A DNA stretch of 64,000 nucleotides from Charina bottae (GCA_023362775.1 JALMGJ010000019.1:3869501-3933500), one strand, 5' to 3'. Numbered from the stretch's first letter, positions 20,730 through 33,555 are shown. Notes: generated by a model from the letters alone, not told the origin. Numbers and translations: made by a program.

Positions 20730-22200
20730 AACCCAGAAGCACCTCTTTTTGAATAACTAAATGGTTCTGGCTGTTTCCATAAGAGTTTCTGCAGTACCTC
20801 TTCCCATGTATTCTCCTTTCAAAAGATTTCCCCAGGATTTGGATAAGGATTTCAGTCCTGCCTAGCAAAGTAGTTTGATGAGGCAGCATGTGCTTGTTTG
20901 AATGCATTTGTGTGTGGCATTTATTGTCTTTTTCAATTGCATTTCCTTGCTTTTTTCATATGCTTCCTGCATTACCTTCTAGAAACTCAAGGACAAGGAA
21001 GGTCATCCCTCTGTTCTGATTCATGCAAATGTTGCTTGAGAAGTGATGACAGGATAAGTCCCTGTGTGGCTAAAGAAAAGCAAGAAAGAAATCTGTTATT
21101 GATAGATTCTGAAGGAAACCCCTCTCTGGAGCTTTAAATATTCCTAAATGGCATTTTAGTGATTATCACTTGGAAAGTATTTTCAGGCATACAGATTAAA
21201 ATCAATAAAGAAAGCAGATTCAAAATTAGAAATATGGCTTCAGAAGAAGAACATTTTTTAAACATTGATGAAATGTCATCAGCAATTAACATCAACTGTT
21301 GGTTTTAACAAAGCAATGGTGACCTTAACTCTAATTGCAGGGGTTGTGGGGATGTATGAGTGGAAGGCCCATACATCCCATTTACCAACTGACTATGAAA
21401 AGAACAAGTGAACTTAATCCTTATGTGATATTATTTTTCTTCGGAAGAAAATTTGTTTTAGGGAAGCTGAGATAGCAATGGGAACTCAAAAAATGAGTCA
21501 GAATAGAGAGCATTAGCTCATAGTGGTAATCGGTTTCTTTGTGCGCTGGTCCTATGGAACATAACAAAAGGGAGTGCCTGGGAATTATGTTAAGCAATAA
21601 AATGACATCATTAGAAAACTGCACGCTGTTACCTACTTAGCCCAAGACAATTCTTCATGAGATAAGAGACTTACTGTACTACTAGATATATAGAAATCCC
21701 TCTGACTAATCTGATTGTTGGGTCAAATTGATCCCTAATGAGTTATACATTCTTCCATTTTATTTTATTCTTTAAGATAAGAGTGAAAGCTACTTCACAG
21801 TGACTTAACTCCACAAAACTAGAAGATTAGATTCTAAGTCATGTTGCATGATCAAAAAGGTTGCTGTTTATGATAGCTTTCACTTTCCTGTGATCTTTCA
21901 GGCTTTCAAGATGAAAATTTGGAGACCAAAAAGAACATCTATGATTCTCTTCCCTTATGAAACAGCTGAGTTTTGCTGTATCACTAGCTGCCCTTTTTCC
22001 TCTTCCTTCTCCTTCTTATTGGATAAATCGTCAAAAGTAAATCTATTTCGTTTTCATCAGCATTTTGAAGGGTACTTCTAGGGTAATTTACAAACAAACA
22101 CTATTTTATTATTGGTAATTGAAAAACAAATACTGATGTTACAAAAATTGTCCTGATAGAGACTCACAAAGTTCTACATCAATTAAAGCATTCAACATTA
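20730..22200. other. No recognisable feature
   Basis: Anonymous AT-rich DNA; short frames on both strands only. Confidence 0.4.
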
Positions 22201-22202
22201 TA

Positions 22203-22548
22203 TCTATGAAGGTTCTCAGTCATCCAGGTAGAATTGTCTGTAGCTTGAATCATGTCAACTGGATTTCTATTTTCTCAGTGGAAACGTTTCGCTCCTTATC
22301 CAAGGAGCTTCTTCAGTCTGAGCAAAGTTAGTAAGGGAATCCTAAATATGTTTCTAGGTAGCTGTGTGACCTTACACCTGGGGCTAGGTCATGGTTATAT
22401 TGAGATGTTATTTTAAGTCCTTTTATCATCTAAAGGAGGATCGTTAAGATCACCATGCTGCTGTTGAGCTTGTGAAATGGTCTTAATCTTCCTAGGCACA
22501 GAAGACAAAGCAGGGAGGAAGATGGGGGAAAGATTATGCCTGAGGCCA
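22203..22548 (-). mobile_element. Penelope-like element terminal fragment
   Basis: This is the reverse complement of the right end of the element at 34413-36000, from GGCCTCAGGCATAAT (about 22545) through CCTAGGAAGATTAAGACC, GGTGTAAGGTCACACAGC and TTTCTAGG-type sequence to the hammerhead-like core at 22286-22316, then TGTAGCTTGAATCATG reversed. It extends about 40 bases past the element's right end, as the left end of 34413 does. No coding part remains. Confidence 0.85.
22280..22325 (-). ncRNA. Hammerhead-ribozyme-like core, Penelope fragment
   Basis: On minus: CTGAAGA (22316-22310), a 7-bp hairpin CTCCTT/AAGGAG, then GAAAC (22290-22286). Same arrangement as at 35923-35953. Self-cleavage is not tested. 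Confidence 0.55.
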
Positions 22549-22549
22549 T

Positions 22550-24770
22550 TTCCCCCCAAAAAAAGATTATGCTTTCTGAGAAGCAGAGTGATAGAGTCCT
22601 TCTTCCTTCACACTAGGGTTCCAATCATGTATGAATGGATAGCTTGATCCTGGGATCACATTTTATAATAAAAAGAGGTAGTTACTGCATCTGCTAGGTC
22701 CCTTTGGAAATCTAATCTTCATCTGCAAACACTGGTAACCTAGCAGCATTTCTCCTTCTCCTGATCATCTTCCCCCCCCCTCCAGCTAATTATATTCAAT
22801 TCCTTCTATATCTTTTCATAAATCTTAATTTCCAGTCCCCAATCACCTTCGTTACTGTTCTTTACAACTATGCTAAATAATCTAGAGCAGCATTCAGATT
22901 CAGCATCTCTTTCTCTCTCAAACAGATGATCTCTCCACTAGTCCTAGCACAGCCTTTGAAGTTAAAAGCTAAAATTTCCCTCAATATTACTATGTTGAAG
23001 AACTGGAAGTGAGGCTTAGAAAATCATTACTTGCTACAGACCACTTACTCTTGTGGCAATATGTGACCTAGAAATGTATAGGCTTGGGCTCCTGTAGGCT
23101 TTCTGCTGTTTCCTGAAGGTTACTCCTGCCAAGCTGACTAGGTTTTTAGCTATCATCCCTTCACCAATGTTCGATAGAACTGTAGGGTGCAATTGTACAC
23201 AAGCTAGAGTAAAGGTGAAAGCAAACCAATTTCTGGGCCCTTTGAACTTGATGTACTTGTGGCAAAATGAGCCTAGTGGATAGCTAGACTCTTAGTTACA
23301 CTTTTCAGCCCACTCCCTAATATTCAGAAAACATTACAAAAGCAGTTTCAAATTGCAGCTATCTTGTCATGGAGGCATCAGGGCAAATCTGTCAACAATG
23401 TTAGCTCAAAGTCATCAAGGAAACCTCAACTCTATCATTCAAAAGCTCTCTGTGTAATTCAGAAACCAGTTTGTGATTTTAGTGTTCTTATCTCATTATA
23501 GTATTTCCTACTCCAGTACTCCAGAGCGCATGGCTACTGATGCTTCACAGTAGTCTGAACCTTGATTTATCAAATGAAGGGTGACTTCAAAATACTAAAT
23601 CTGATTTCAATGAATGTCTGAACAACTATCTACTAACTTCAAAATAACAAGACCCAACCAATTTGCCATTTTACAACAAATCCGGGGATACTTCAGAAAT
23701 AATTAGGAAAAAAAAGCTTTTAAAAGTTGCATTTAATGAGTGGATTCTTTAAAGCAGGAAAAATATCCCGCTTGATTGAATAGTAGAAAATTGTTGAGCT
23801 TTTACTTGTATGAAGTTGTAGCATTTTTGTTCCAAATTATTTTTGAAGTATGCACACCAGCCTTAAATCATAGATGGACCTGTAACATTTGTTTTCAATG
23901 TCCTGCTATCATCATGCTGTGACCCAACCTATAGCTATTTAAGGATAAACAAGCATATATTTATGATGCTTTGTTTTATTTTGCTTTTAACCCTATTTAT
24001 CAATAGATAGAAGCTACATTTTTTGCTTGTTTGTTTCAGAGAATTGAGATATGAAACACATTGCTCATTTTACAAAGAACAATATATTTAACCACATTTA
24101 TAGGTTCGGTTTTGTAGACAAAAAAGCATGGAGGATATCCCTGGCTCAACAAGAAAGATTTTGTGTCTTTCTTTCTTTGTTTTTGTTTTTTACCCATTCT
24201 GCCTGCCCAACCTTCATTCCAAGGTTAATTTAACTTTTATTTATTCAAATAAGATCTGAAGTGTACACAATACATGCCAACATTGCTAATTATGCTAGAA
24301 AGTCCACATTTCCTGTTTATGTCCAGTTTTATGCTATACTCAGGAAACAAATCAGCAATTAAAGGATTTTTTTAAAAAAAATATTATCATTCTACATGGT
24401 ACATTGCTGCCCATTTTGGTCTTGAGATGTTCAAGAGACTTTTTTGTCTGTTCTCAGGTGGCATTGCTCCTTTGTGAAACCCAATGGATGACCAACTGAG
24501 CTAATATGCTTCAGCTGTCAATTTAGAGAGATTAGCTACATGCCAATCTGTATCATGAAAAGCTTCCAGACTCTCAGTAAAAATTGTTATGCATTAGAAA
24601 GTGGGGAAAAAGCTAGCTGAAACCCTTTCTGGAATTGCAGTGGCCACAAAATAAGTTGCTTCAAATGGTCAAGTCACGAAATCCTGGATGCAAATTAAGT
24701 GCATTTTGAAGGATACCCAAAGAACAGACTGTAAGTACAGGCCCATCTGCATTTTGTTTCCTACAGTGGT
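22550..24770. other. No recognisable feature
   Basis: About 2.2 kb AT-rich DNA without a supportable repeat or exon. Confidence 0.4.
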
Positions 24771-25019
24771 CAACCATCTGCCTCTTGGGGGGATTGCAAG
24801 AAAGAAACATACTTCTGTCTCACTCTTGTTCCCCTGCAAACTGGAGATAACATTAAATCTTGAATAGCTCTTGATATACCTGTCCTCCATTAATGTATAT
24901 AACCCCATTTTAAAGCCATTGAAGCAAGTGGCCATCACCATATCTTGCAATTGCTTCCACAGGGTAATGAGGTAAATTGCCTTCCATTCAGCTTCACTGG
25001 ATGATCCCTGGTTCCAGAT

Positions 25020-25086
<67 letters not shown>

Positions 25087-25200
25087 TCTCATGATTCACA
25101 TTCACTGTGCCATGCATAATTTTATATATGTCAATCATGACCTTCCTCAGTTGCCTTTTTTCCTACCTAAAGAGTCCCAGGTTATGATCTGAATCTGTGT
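24771..25200 (-). repeat. Possible ancient interspersed repeat, interrupted by (GA)n
   Basis: The phrases CTTCCACAGGGTAATGAGGT, CACTGGATGATCCCTGGTTC, CATAATTTTATATATGTCAATCATGACC and CCTAAAGAGTCCCAGG recall a widespread old amniote repeat whose family name I cannot give. Strand is a guess. Divergence is high. Confidence 0.35.
25023..25081. repeat. (GA)n microsatellite
   Basis: About 29 uninterrupted dinucleotide units; one strand is pure purine. Confidence 0.97.
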
Positions 25201-25202
25201 GA

Positions 25203-25203
<1 letters not shown>

Positions 25204-25243
<40 letters not shown>

Positions 25244-25246
25244 CTC
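25204..25246. repeat. (TCTG)n microsatellite
   Basis: About ten tetranucleotide units with one TTTG variant. Confidence 0.95.
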
Positions 25247-25584
25247 TTTGTCTTCAAAACAATATGAAGTCAGAAATCTATCCTGAAGATTTATTAGACT
25301 CTTTATACAACATTTCACTTGAAATATCCAAAAGGAAGTTTAAGGAGGGACTCAAGAATATATCACCTCCAAGAGCCATGGTGTATTAGCAGACTTTATA
25401 CTATGGGCTGTCCTTATGAGAGCCCCCATGTCTATAGCCTCAAAAAGAATACAAATATTCTGATAGTTCAGGTAATTCTTGCATTTGGACCATTTACTGG
25501 ATTTGCACAATTCATTGAACTATAAACTAATCAAATGGTTTAACCTTGCACATGTTAAGCAACATAGGATATGTGTGTGTGTGT

Positions 25585-25750
25585 GTTCTAGTCCCATCTT
25601 AGGCACAAAGCCAGCTGGGGGACCTTGGGCCACTCACTCTCTCTCAGCCCTAGGAAGGAACCAATGACAAAGCACTTCTGAAATCTTGCCAAAAAAACTG
25701 CAGGGACTGGTCCAGGCAGTCAGCAGCCGTCAACACTGACTCAAAGTTTT
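25585..25750 (+). mobile_element. tRNA-derived SINE fragment, second tail type
   Basis: The head is missing. The copy begins in the B-box region (GTTCTAGTCCCATCTTAGGC) and continues GGGGGACCTTGGGCCACTC, CTCAGCCCTAGGAAGGAACC and AATGACAAAGCACTTCTGAA. It ends TTGCCAAAAAAACTGCAGGG...GTCAACACTGACTCAAAG. This tail is the one at the left of the 54-kb array, not the AATAAAT-type tail of the 9-kb copy. Confidence 0.75.
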
Positions 25751-25901
<151 letters not shown>

Positions 25902-26046
25902 GGCCAGTGGTGGTAGGAGCCCTTGGGGCTGTGACTCCTAAACTGGGAGAGTGGCTCCAACCGATCCTGGGAACAACATCAGAGCTCTCTGTCCAGAAGA
26001 GTGCAGTTTAAGTAGGTTTTGCAAACACAACATATCATCAGGTGGA

Positions 26047-26049
<3 letters not shown>

Positions 26050-26105
<56 letters not shown>

Positions 26106-26136
26106 TGAATGAATGAATGAATGAATGAATGAATGA
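26050..26136. repeat. (AT)n followed by (GAAT)n microsatellite
   Basis: About 26 AT units at 26050-26101, then about nine GAAT units to 26136. Confidence 0.97.
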
Positions 26137-26139
26137 TTA

Positions 26140-26758
26140 CACTGAAAAGATCAGTAGCATCTAAAGAAGGCATCAGATCAATTGATACCCACACAATATT
26201 GAGCTGGTAAAAGGTAATAGGAGAGATCTGGATTCACATCTGCTGATTCTCCACTATTTCCACTGGATGATTCTGGACTACCTCTGTCTAAGCCCAGCCA
26301 CATTTGCTGAGTTATCATGAGCCATCTATCAAAGATGCTATAGCTGCATCCTGTACTGCAAGATCTGCACTGAATAGTGTTAGGCTTAGGCTTATTAAAT
26401 GTGCAAGCACAGAGTATGACCTGAGGTTTATACAGAGCAAGTTACAGAGCAATGCAGTTAGAGAAGGGATATTTCTCAATGGCCATGCAATGCTTCAGAT
26501 TTGCTTCTAAGAATATGCTGTGGAGCGCACAGAGGCACGAATGACCTAGCATCCCACAGCTGTATTAACTAGCTGTTGGAAAGATGCTACATTTGTGTCT
26601 CTGCACACTCCAGGGCATCTTCCTGGAATTGAATTCAAAGCACTGCAGACTGTAGTATTCCCCAAGTTAGTAGCTGCCCTGTAACTTTAAGGCCCCCATG
26701 GCTAAAAAGTCATCAATTGAGAAATCTGGACAACATAATCTGCTAGCAAAGCACCATA
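26140..26758. other. No recognisable feature
   Basis: Anonymous DNA between the microsatellites and the repeat at 26761. Confidence 0.4.
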
Positions 26759-26760
26759 TT

Positions 26761-27095
26761 ATTTATTTATTTTTATTTTTATTTATTTTATCTTATTTAT
26801 ACCCCGCCTATCCCCTCCCTACTGGAGGGCTCTAGGCGGCTTACAACATCAGTATATATATCAATTTATACATCATATATCATATACAGTTTTTACCGCG
26901 CGATAGGGAGGAGGACAGGGAACCGGCTCTTCGGCTGCAGGCATCGGACTACATGCCCCAGCATGCCTCGCTTCCGCGCCGGCTGCTGACATCCAGGAAG
27001 CTGTTCTTTTGGATCCGTCATCCTCCGCCGTCATCACCGGGATTCTCCAGGTCTTCTTTTTGGATCGAGGACGACCCTCCGCTGGACGCCTCAAA
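26761..27095 (-). repeat. GC-rich retroposon 3' end with CR1/L2-like tail, copy 2
   Basis: The reverse complement matches copy 1 at 1175-1508 across CGTCCAGCGGAGGGTCGTCC, GATGACGGCGGAGGA, GTCAGCAGCCGGCGCGG, GAAGAGCCGGTTCCCT and the tail GCCGCCTAGAGCCCTCCAGT...GGGGTATAAATAAGATAAA. The two copies differ by small indels in the AT-rich segment before the tail. It abuts a Sauria SINE fragment at 27104. Confidence 0.75.
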
Positions 27096-27103
27096 TTGCC
27101 CCA

Positions 27104-27272
27104 CGTGAGTGGTACCCATTCATCTACTTGCTATATTAGCTTTCGAATCGCTGGGTTGGCAGAGAGCTAGGGCTAGTGACGAGAGCTCACCTCGCCACGC
27201 GGTTTCGAACTGCCAACCTTGTGGTCGGCAGTCTAACGGCTCAGCGGTTTAACCCGCTGAGCCACCGCACCC
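27104..27272 (-). mobile_element. Sauria SINE 5' half, divergent
   Basis: On minus: GGTGCGGTGGCTCAGCGGGT head, a CAGTTCGAAACC B-box-like element, GTGGCGAGGTGAGCTC, CCAGCGATTCGAAAGC and CAAGTAGATGAATGGGTACC. The 3' half is absent. The head GTTAAACCGCTGAGCC differs from the other copies here, suggesting an older or distinct subfamily. Confidence 0.8.
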
Positions 27273-27689
27273 TATATTATCCTCCTACTCCTAAAAAATA
27301 AGAGTCTGGTACCTTGAAGATCTTTTCCCGCACATAGGAAAATGTGGGAAAATGAACCAAGGAATAAGTTAGATCTTCAATTGGAGTTTGAAAATATGTA
27401 CAGAATCTTTGTGTATGGTTGAATGTGGTGTCCCCCATTTTCATCAAAGCTGTTGGTGTAGTTTAGAATTGGCACTAAAATTCCAGTGAACCTCCAACCT
27501 CTGTGATAAGATTAAGGAGACAGAAGCAGCAGCAAGGAAAATGCTAGCTCCAAAATGACAGATTTATTTTTTAAAGGTGAATATTTTCAACATCGAAGTG
27601 AACTTATTAAAGTTGTGTTTTTCTGAAACAGTATAAAACAGGGATATTGATAAAGATCTCTAATTCTCACTCGATGTGATAGAAAAAGT

Positions 27690-29192
27690 ATGATACGGCT
27701 AATGATCATGGGCGCCCACCTCAGATTAAACAAATATCAACACACTATAGACAGCCTCAAAGAACAACTAGAACAGACTATGACTCCTGAACATATCAAC
27801 ATGCTGACTACTACAATCAAGACCACGTCACTGAGACAAGCAGAAAAAAGGAAAGCTAAACTTCAAACTAAACTACTTAAATTAAACCCCAGAAACAAAG
27901 AAGTACAGGAACAGGAATGGGTGGTCAACATGTCCAGCCACCCATTATCCACTACAGAACACAGTATCTTGCAGAGAGGTCTCAATTATAACACAGAGGA
28001 TGCAAATAAATTAGAATTCTTTGCAGCTTTCGAAGCAGCATTGAAAACTACAGGACTTACTACAGAAACCCAAAAGAATGTAAGACAGATAATCATACCA
28101 CAAACCAGAAGGACATGAAAACAGAACCAACTGAAAGCAGAAGACAGAGCAGCCCTCAAAAACCTAAAAATGGACCAAACTATCATCATCCTCCCAGCAG
28201 ACAAAGGCCGCACCACTGTCATTATGGACAGATCACAATATATACAAAAAGCTAAAGATTTACTTGAGGACAAAGAAACCTACACCCCAGTAAACACAAA
28301 TCCGATACAGAAACTGGACAACCAGGTCAAAAGAATCCTCAATGACCTAACCAAGAAAGGTCAAATCACTAAAGAAGAACAGAGGTGGATGAAAAGCAGT
28401 GAACCCATCATCCCACGCTTCTACGGATGCCCCAAAATACACAAGCCCGACATACCACTCCGTCCAATTGTATCATTACCAGGGATCCCCACATACAACA
28501 TAGCTAAAGAACTTACAAGAAAACTTGGGCATCTCACAGAGGAGAGTGAATACTCTATCAACTCCCCACTACAGTGCCTCCAGAAAATCAAAGACCTAAA
28601 AATAGATGAAGATGAAATTATGGTGTCATTTGATGTCACTGCACTCTTTACATCCATAGACCAAGCACTAGCAATTGAATCCATGGCAGCAGTTCTATGT
28701 AACACGCCTGACCTAACTAGATACACCAAGATCAAAATACCCAGAATCATGGACCTCATCAACCTCTGCCTCACCACCTACTTTCAGTTAGATGGACAAA
28801 TATACCAACAAATCAAAGGAAAACCTATGGGATCACCACTCTCAGGACTCATAGCAGAGATAGTAATGCAAAGTCTAGAAAGGATAGCACTCCCACACAT
28901 ACAACCCAAAGTATGGATCCGGTATGTAGATGACACCTTCGTCATAATAAAAAAGGATCAACTGGAGGAAACACATGAAGCCATCAACAACATCTTCAAA
29001 GGAATAAAATTCACAAGGGAAGAAGAAAACAACACACTACCCTTCTTGGACATCCTCATCAGTAGAGGAAATGATGGCATTTTAGAAACACAAGTCTACC
29101 GGAAATCTACCAACACTAACCAAGTGCTCCACTACCAAAGCAATAACCCTACCTCACACAAGAGGATCTGTGTAAGAACACTATTCAGATGA
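27690..29192 (+). pseudogene. Penelope-like reverse transcriptase (one in-frame stop)
   Basis: A single frame contains the N-terminal region (LRQAEKRKAKLQTKLLKL, ending IIIPQTRRT). It meets TGA at 28116-28118 and is open again to 29192. Motifs include TIIILPADKGRTTVIMD, RFYGCPKIHKPDIPLRPIVS, IMVSFDVTALFTSI (motif A, SFDVTALF), KGKPMGSPLSGLIAEI (motif B), IRYVDDTFVIIK with the catalytic YVDD, and NTLPFLDILI. The frame is lost after about residue 340 of the second part, just before the endonuclease. Apart from the stop, all catalytic motifs look intact. Confidence 0.92.
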
Positions 29193-29329
29193 GCACAAAC
29201 ACACTGCAGCAACCCAGAACACCAGAAAAAGGAAACAGAGCACTTATATAGCATCTAAATGGATATCCATGCAACTTTATCAAAAAGTGCCTGACCACTC
29301 AACCCAACACAGCAAAGCCAACAGAAGCT

Positions 29330-29857
29330 ATGAAAAGGATTACACTGCCATACATCAGAAACATCTCAGAAACTACTAATAGACTGTTACAACCACACGG
29401 CATCACTGTAGCACACAAACCAACCAAAACCCTTCAGAACATCGTAAGTAACCCAAAAGACCCAGTAGCCCAAGAAGAAAAAACAGGAGTTATCTACAAC
29501 ATACAGTGTAAGGACTGTAACAGCCACTATGTAGGACAGACTGGCAGAAGACTAGCAGAACGCATCCATGAACACCAACTAGCAGTCAGAAGACATGATG
29601 AAAACTCCTTAAACTCACAACACATGGACAGATTTAACCATACTTTCAACTGGGAAACTGTGAGCATATTAAACCAAGCCAAATCCAAAAATGCTAGAGA
29701 ATTCCTGGAAGCTTGGCACTCAGACAAAGCAGCCATCAACAGACACATAGAGGTAAACAACATTTACATACCATTCATAAGAGACAATAGAAAAGCCAGA
29801 AGACCAGAACACCTCTTGGCCAGCAATCAACAACAAGATATGCAATCAACCAAGTAG
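29330..29857 (+). pseudogene. Penelope-like GIY-YIG endonuclease segment
   Basis: A 175-codon frame, shifted relative to the reverse transcriptase, carries TGVIYNIQCKDCNSHYVGQTGRRLAERIHEH. This is the GIY (here VIY) and YVG motifs, the CxxC-like cysteines typical of Penelope linkers, and the catalytic Arg of GRRL. FLEAWHSDKAAINRHIE with the catalytic-type Glu follows. It belonged to the same protein as the preceding frame. Confidence 0.9.
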
Positions 29858-29959
29858 CACACAACAACCCAATCAAGGTACTACCAAGGAGAGTACAACA
29901 CCCCCACCAACACAGGCAGGACAAGCCAGGGTATATAAACAGAGAGCAAGTCCCACTCC

Positions 29960-30006
29960 CTTTTCGCACTGAAGATGTTGCCTAGCCTGGCAATGAAACG
30001 TCTGCA
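29960..30006 (+). ncRNA. Hammerhead-ribozyme-like core at the Penelope 3' end
   Basis: CTGAAGA at 29969-29975, a hairpin TTGCC(TAGCCT)GGCAA at 29978 to 29993, GAAAC at 29995-29999, then GTC (cleavage-type triplet) and TGC. GCA just before CTGAAGA could pair with TGC after GTC to form stem I. Stem III would be only AC/GT, so activity might need a dimer. Penelope-like elements are known to carry hammerhead motifs in their terminal regions. Confidence 0.6.
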
Positions 30007-30329
30007 AGTAAACAACAAGGCTCAGAGAGCACCAAGGACTCCACAGAAAAAGTATAGATGAATTATAAACATGGATGAAAACTGTAAATATTACTCCATC
30101 CTCAAGATCATGTGTCAAAAATTTAAATAATACATGCACCAAAATCTCCAGGCATTCCAATCGCTCATTTGTACTCTTATTGCAATTGCAAATCACACAA
30201 CTGATTTTAAAAGGATATCCTTATAGTATTGTTAAGAAATATAAATCCAAACAATTGATTAATGTGGACACATGTAGTATAGAACTCAAAATAATCAAAA
30301 CAGAAGTATCTAGGAGTTGAGGGCTTCCT

Positions 30330-30544
30330 CAAAGATTGGATCTGTTTGCTTGATTTGCATCCCACCTTTTCTTGAAAAGTTCAAGATATGGCAATCTCCC
30401 TTCATTTCAATTCTCTCAACTTCAATTTTACAAAGTGTCTCTTTCAAAGATATCCAATGATTTTTTTTTTTTCTGAGAGAGGAGTAGGACCTGGACCTCA
30501 TTGATCCTAGTCCAACACCTTGACCATTATCCCATATTGGCTCC
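30330..30544 (-). mobile_element. tRNA-derived SINE, degraded
   Basis: On minus, GGAGCCAATATGGGATAATGG, TCAAGGTGTTGGACTAGGATC and AGGTCCAGGTCCTACTCC match the head of the SINE at 36171 (GTGTTGTGGTTAAGCTGCTGG). The downstream part is AT-rich and diverged; the 3' edge is approximate. Confidence 0.6.
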
Positions 30545-30549
30545 TTTCT

Positions 30550-33500
30550 TCCTTTCCCAAAACAATAATTTCCTATAAAGATAAAGAGTAACTCTATTGC
30601 AATAACAATATTTAAAAAATTGTCCTAACACTTCGGAATATTTTTCCTCTATAGGCCCTGTCCTTCCATGTATTCTGCAAAACCTTGAAGATTGAATTGT
30701 CCAAGTATACTTTCAACCTTAGATGTCTTATTATTTCCTGGTATTATTTAATTATATCGTATTTTGCGTGGTTGATGGTTTTTGCTTTGTTGCAGACTGC
30801 TCAGTGTTGGTAAGACTGGGGCAAATACTGTACACATACATACATTTCATTACGGTAATAGATACTGTAGATAGATGGGGCAATAGATCACTAACATGGA
30901 TAGACCTTTTTCCTTTTCGATGATGAAGAAATGATTGAGGAAAACAAAGCTGAAATGCCTTCTGAGTTTAACTTGCATGCAAATTAAAATCATATATGGA
31001 TTTTTAAAACATATATCCAAGCAAAGCATTTTTGAAAGGTTTTAATTCTTTTCCAAACATTCCACTGTATCCTACTGCTATTGTTAGCTGAAAGAAGCTC
31101 CTTTATTTACCATTGGTCAAAATTATCTATTACTCTGCCATCAATCAACTAAAGTTCTCAGGCCTTAACCAAGACCACCCCAAATACATAGTTTATCGTT
31201 CTGCCAATGAAGCTTTGGCAGAGACCATTGTTGACAAAGAGGCAGGAAGCTGATTAGCAAGTAACTGAAAACAAACATTGGACTCTCCAAAGGTGTAGAG
31301 AACTTGTTGCAATCTATTCTTCCCCGGCTGTGGGGGTTCAGGAACAGGGATTGAAAAAAAACCAAACTTTTTGGAGCCTAAGCACTCCAAACTATAAACT
31401 CAGAGTAATGTTCAAAACAGAATGCCTAACCAGGGAGGTCAACGGTTCAGCAGTTTGAGGTTTCTTCTCCTACTTGCTCACAAACCTTTCAGCCACAGCT
31501 GTGGGCATAGAAGTGGCTCCTTACTTGTGCAGTCTCTGGCTCCCTTTCTTCCCTCCTAGGAAAGATTGTCCAGCTTGAGGAACCAGCATTCTTCTGTGCC
31601 TGGCCTGCGTTGGGCCAAGGTCAGGCAGCATACAAGGCTGGGGGAATTTGTTTGTACAGGCCTGATAAGGGTAATCCAGCAGGTGTTCTCTTTCCAGATG
31701 TCTCTCTGTGGTCCTCAGCATCTGTCACCTGCCTCAACCTTCTTCTCCAAACCCCCACACCAGCTGCTTCATCAAAGCAGACCTGATGTTCAGTAGGCAC
31801 TGTGTCTATAAACACTCAGATTCTGCTGCAGTGGTTTCAACAAAAGGAGGCTGGTGTTTTCCCTTAACCACAGATACATGCCTAGTTCAGTCATTTTCCT
31901 TACTAATATAAGACATGAGATTTTATTTCTGATTCGTGTTAGTGTTACGCAGTCCACATGTTAAAAGTGTTTGCCATTTGGCTCAAACATACATAAAATT
32001 TCCGTAATAGCTCGGAGAGAAAAGACCAGCATGTATTTCAGTTGGGTAGATCACAGAAACTTTCCCACACTAGAAGATAAAAACAGATGTGGCAGTTTAC
32101 TCAACAGGACTGTTTCTACTTAAACTCAAGTGTTCTCATAATTGTGTAGGTTACGTTTTCTCCCCCAAGGATTAGTTTGCACGAAATGAAAGGCGTAAAC
32201 TATTCTTTCCCTTCCCAACCAAAATTATTTGCAAGCAAACCACATTTCCACTCACTCTAAACATTGATCTTTGTGCTTTGAGGCTTCTAAACTCTCTCTC
32301 GCTGCATTTACGTATTTCTGCAACCCATTGAAGCCAATCTGCAGTTGTCAAGACTCATAACATTCTTAGTTGTTACAGAAAGCGGCACAGAAAATAGGAA
32401 CAATTTGCTATCTTGACCTCTGATCTTTACAAAGAATGGAACACACACACCATCCTTCCCCTAGAATGATAATAGTTTTACTAGCTGGTGGAAAGAATTT
32501 ATTTTATTAGGACCTTGATAAAATGCCCCATATATGTAGTTAATTCGTCTCTCAACTGTATTGTTCCCCAATCTTGTTGACCCCAAACCAGTGAACTATC
32601 CAGTGCTATTATTGGCTCCTTCTCTTAAATCCATTTTTAACTAAAGCAACAAGACACATTAAAAATAACTCTGCACATCAAAAAGACAACCACTGAGATG
32701 AAATCAAAAGGATTAAATTGCCCATAGTTAAACTGAATAATTAGCTGTGTACTTTATAATCACACTTCAGAGGTAGAGCAATTTGGCTGTTTTATTAACA
32801 CTAAGGAAAAATGCTCTAAGGAAATGACTAAACCTCTAAATGACCTCATTTGCATTTTTTTTAAAAAAAGCAGAGTCTCTGAATAACGTCTGATAGTTTT
32901 TACACTGTATATGTGTGGTTCTTATCAATAACAGCAAGACTTAACTTATTAGGCTTCAAGGTAAAGTCTCCTTTGAGACATGCTTGACTCTCAGGGATTA
33001 TATAGACACATTCACGTAGTTTTCATAACAATATTATGGAAATGCTTCACCATTACTTTGTTCTGGGATTGTTTTTCACCTTCTCAGACTGGACATGCTT
33101 CATAAAACTACCAGCACTTACTTCTGAACCCACTTAACATATTTGTTTATTGACTCCAATAAGAATAAATCCTGATGAAATGCAAGTCCTTGGTGTAATT
33201 CTAGTAGGGCTCCTAGGGAAATAATTCCTAGTAATTGGGATGACCGCTAGATGGTGGTATGGGTTTGGATGACCACTAGATGGTCATGGGTGTGGTTCCA
33301 TCTAGTGCTGTCCTGATTCCTGCAGTCCATTCAGTGATCCATTCTTTCATTTAACCCCCTTTTTCTCCCAACTTTCATTGTCCTTTTGATGATTCTCTAT
33401 CCTGTCAAACTTGAGACTGGAATTGGACAAAACCTATTTTACTTCTAAAGCAACTACTGCTCTATCCTGATTAAGGTGCATAGCATCCAAAGTGACTAAA

Positions 33501-33555
33501 GTTATTTCAATCCCTGAGGAGGCAAACTCTTAAGCCCCTCTTCCTAATCTGTTTC
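30550..33555. other. Mostly no recognisable feature
   Basis: Three kb of anonymous DNA. Overlapping short frames at 31165-31910 on both strands show no domain. At 33237-33310 two imperfect tandem segments carry CTCF-like cores (see separate entry). Confidence 0.4.
33240..33290 (+). promoter_or_regulatory. Two CTCF-like motifs in tandem
   Basis: GATGACCGCTAGATGGTGG and GATGACCACTAGATGGTCA lie 30 bases apart and resemble the CTCF core CCRCTAGATGGCAG. The spacing reflects a local tandem duplication. Binding is only inferred. Confidence 0.3.

Larger units (their letters stand above)
27681..30055 (+). mobile_element. Penelope-like element with 11-bp target duplication
   Basis: AGAAAAAGTAT occurs at 27681-27691 and 30045-30055, bracketing 2.35 kb. 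It encodes, in order, an N-terminal basic helical region, a Penelope-type reverse transcriptase and a GIY-YIG endonuclease. It ends with a non-coding region carrying a hammerhead-like core at 29969-29999 and GGCTCAGAGAGCACCAAGG. No matching upstream terminal repeat was seen, so the copy is probably 5'-truncated. Penelope-like elements use this RT plus GIY-YIG pairing instead of an APE endonuclease. Confidence 0.93.

Noticed and set aside
31165..31911. Cluster of overlapping 60-76-codon frames on both strands
   Set aside because: No domain, no splice-site pattern I could support, and equal opening on both strands.
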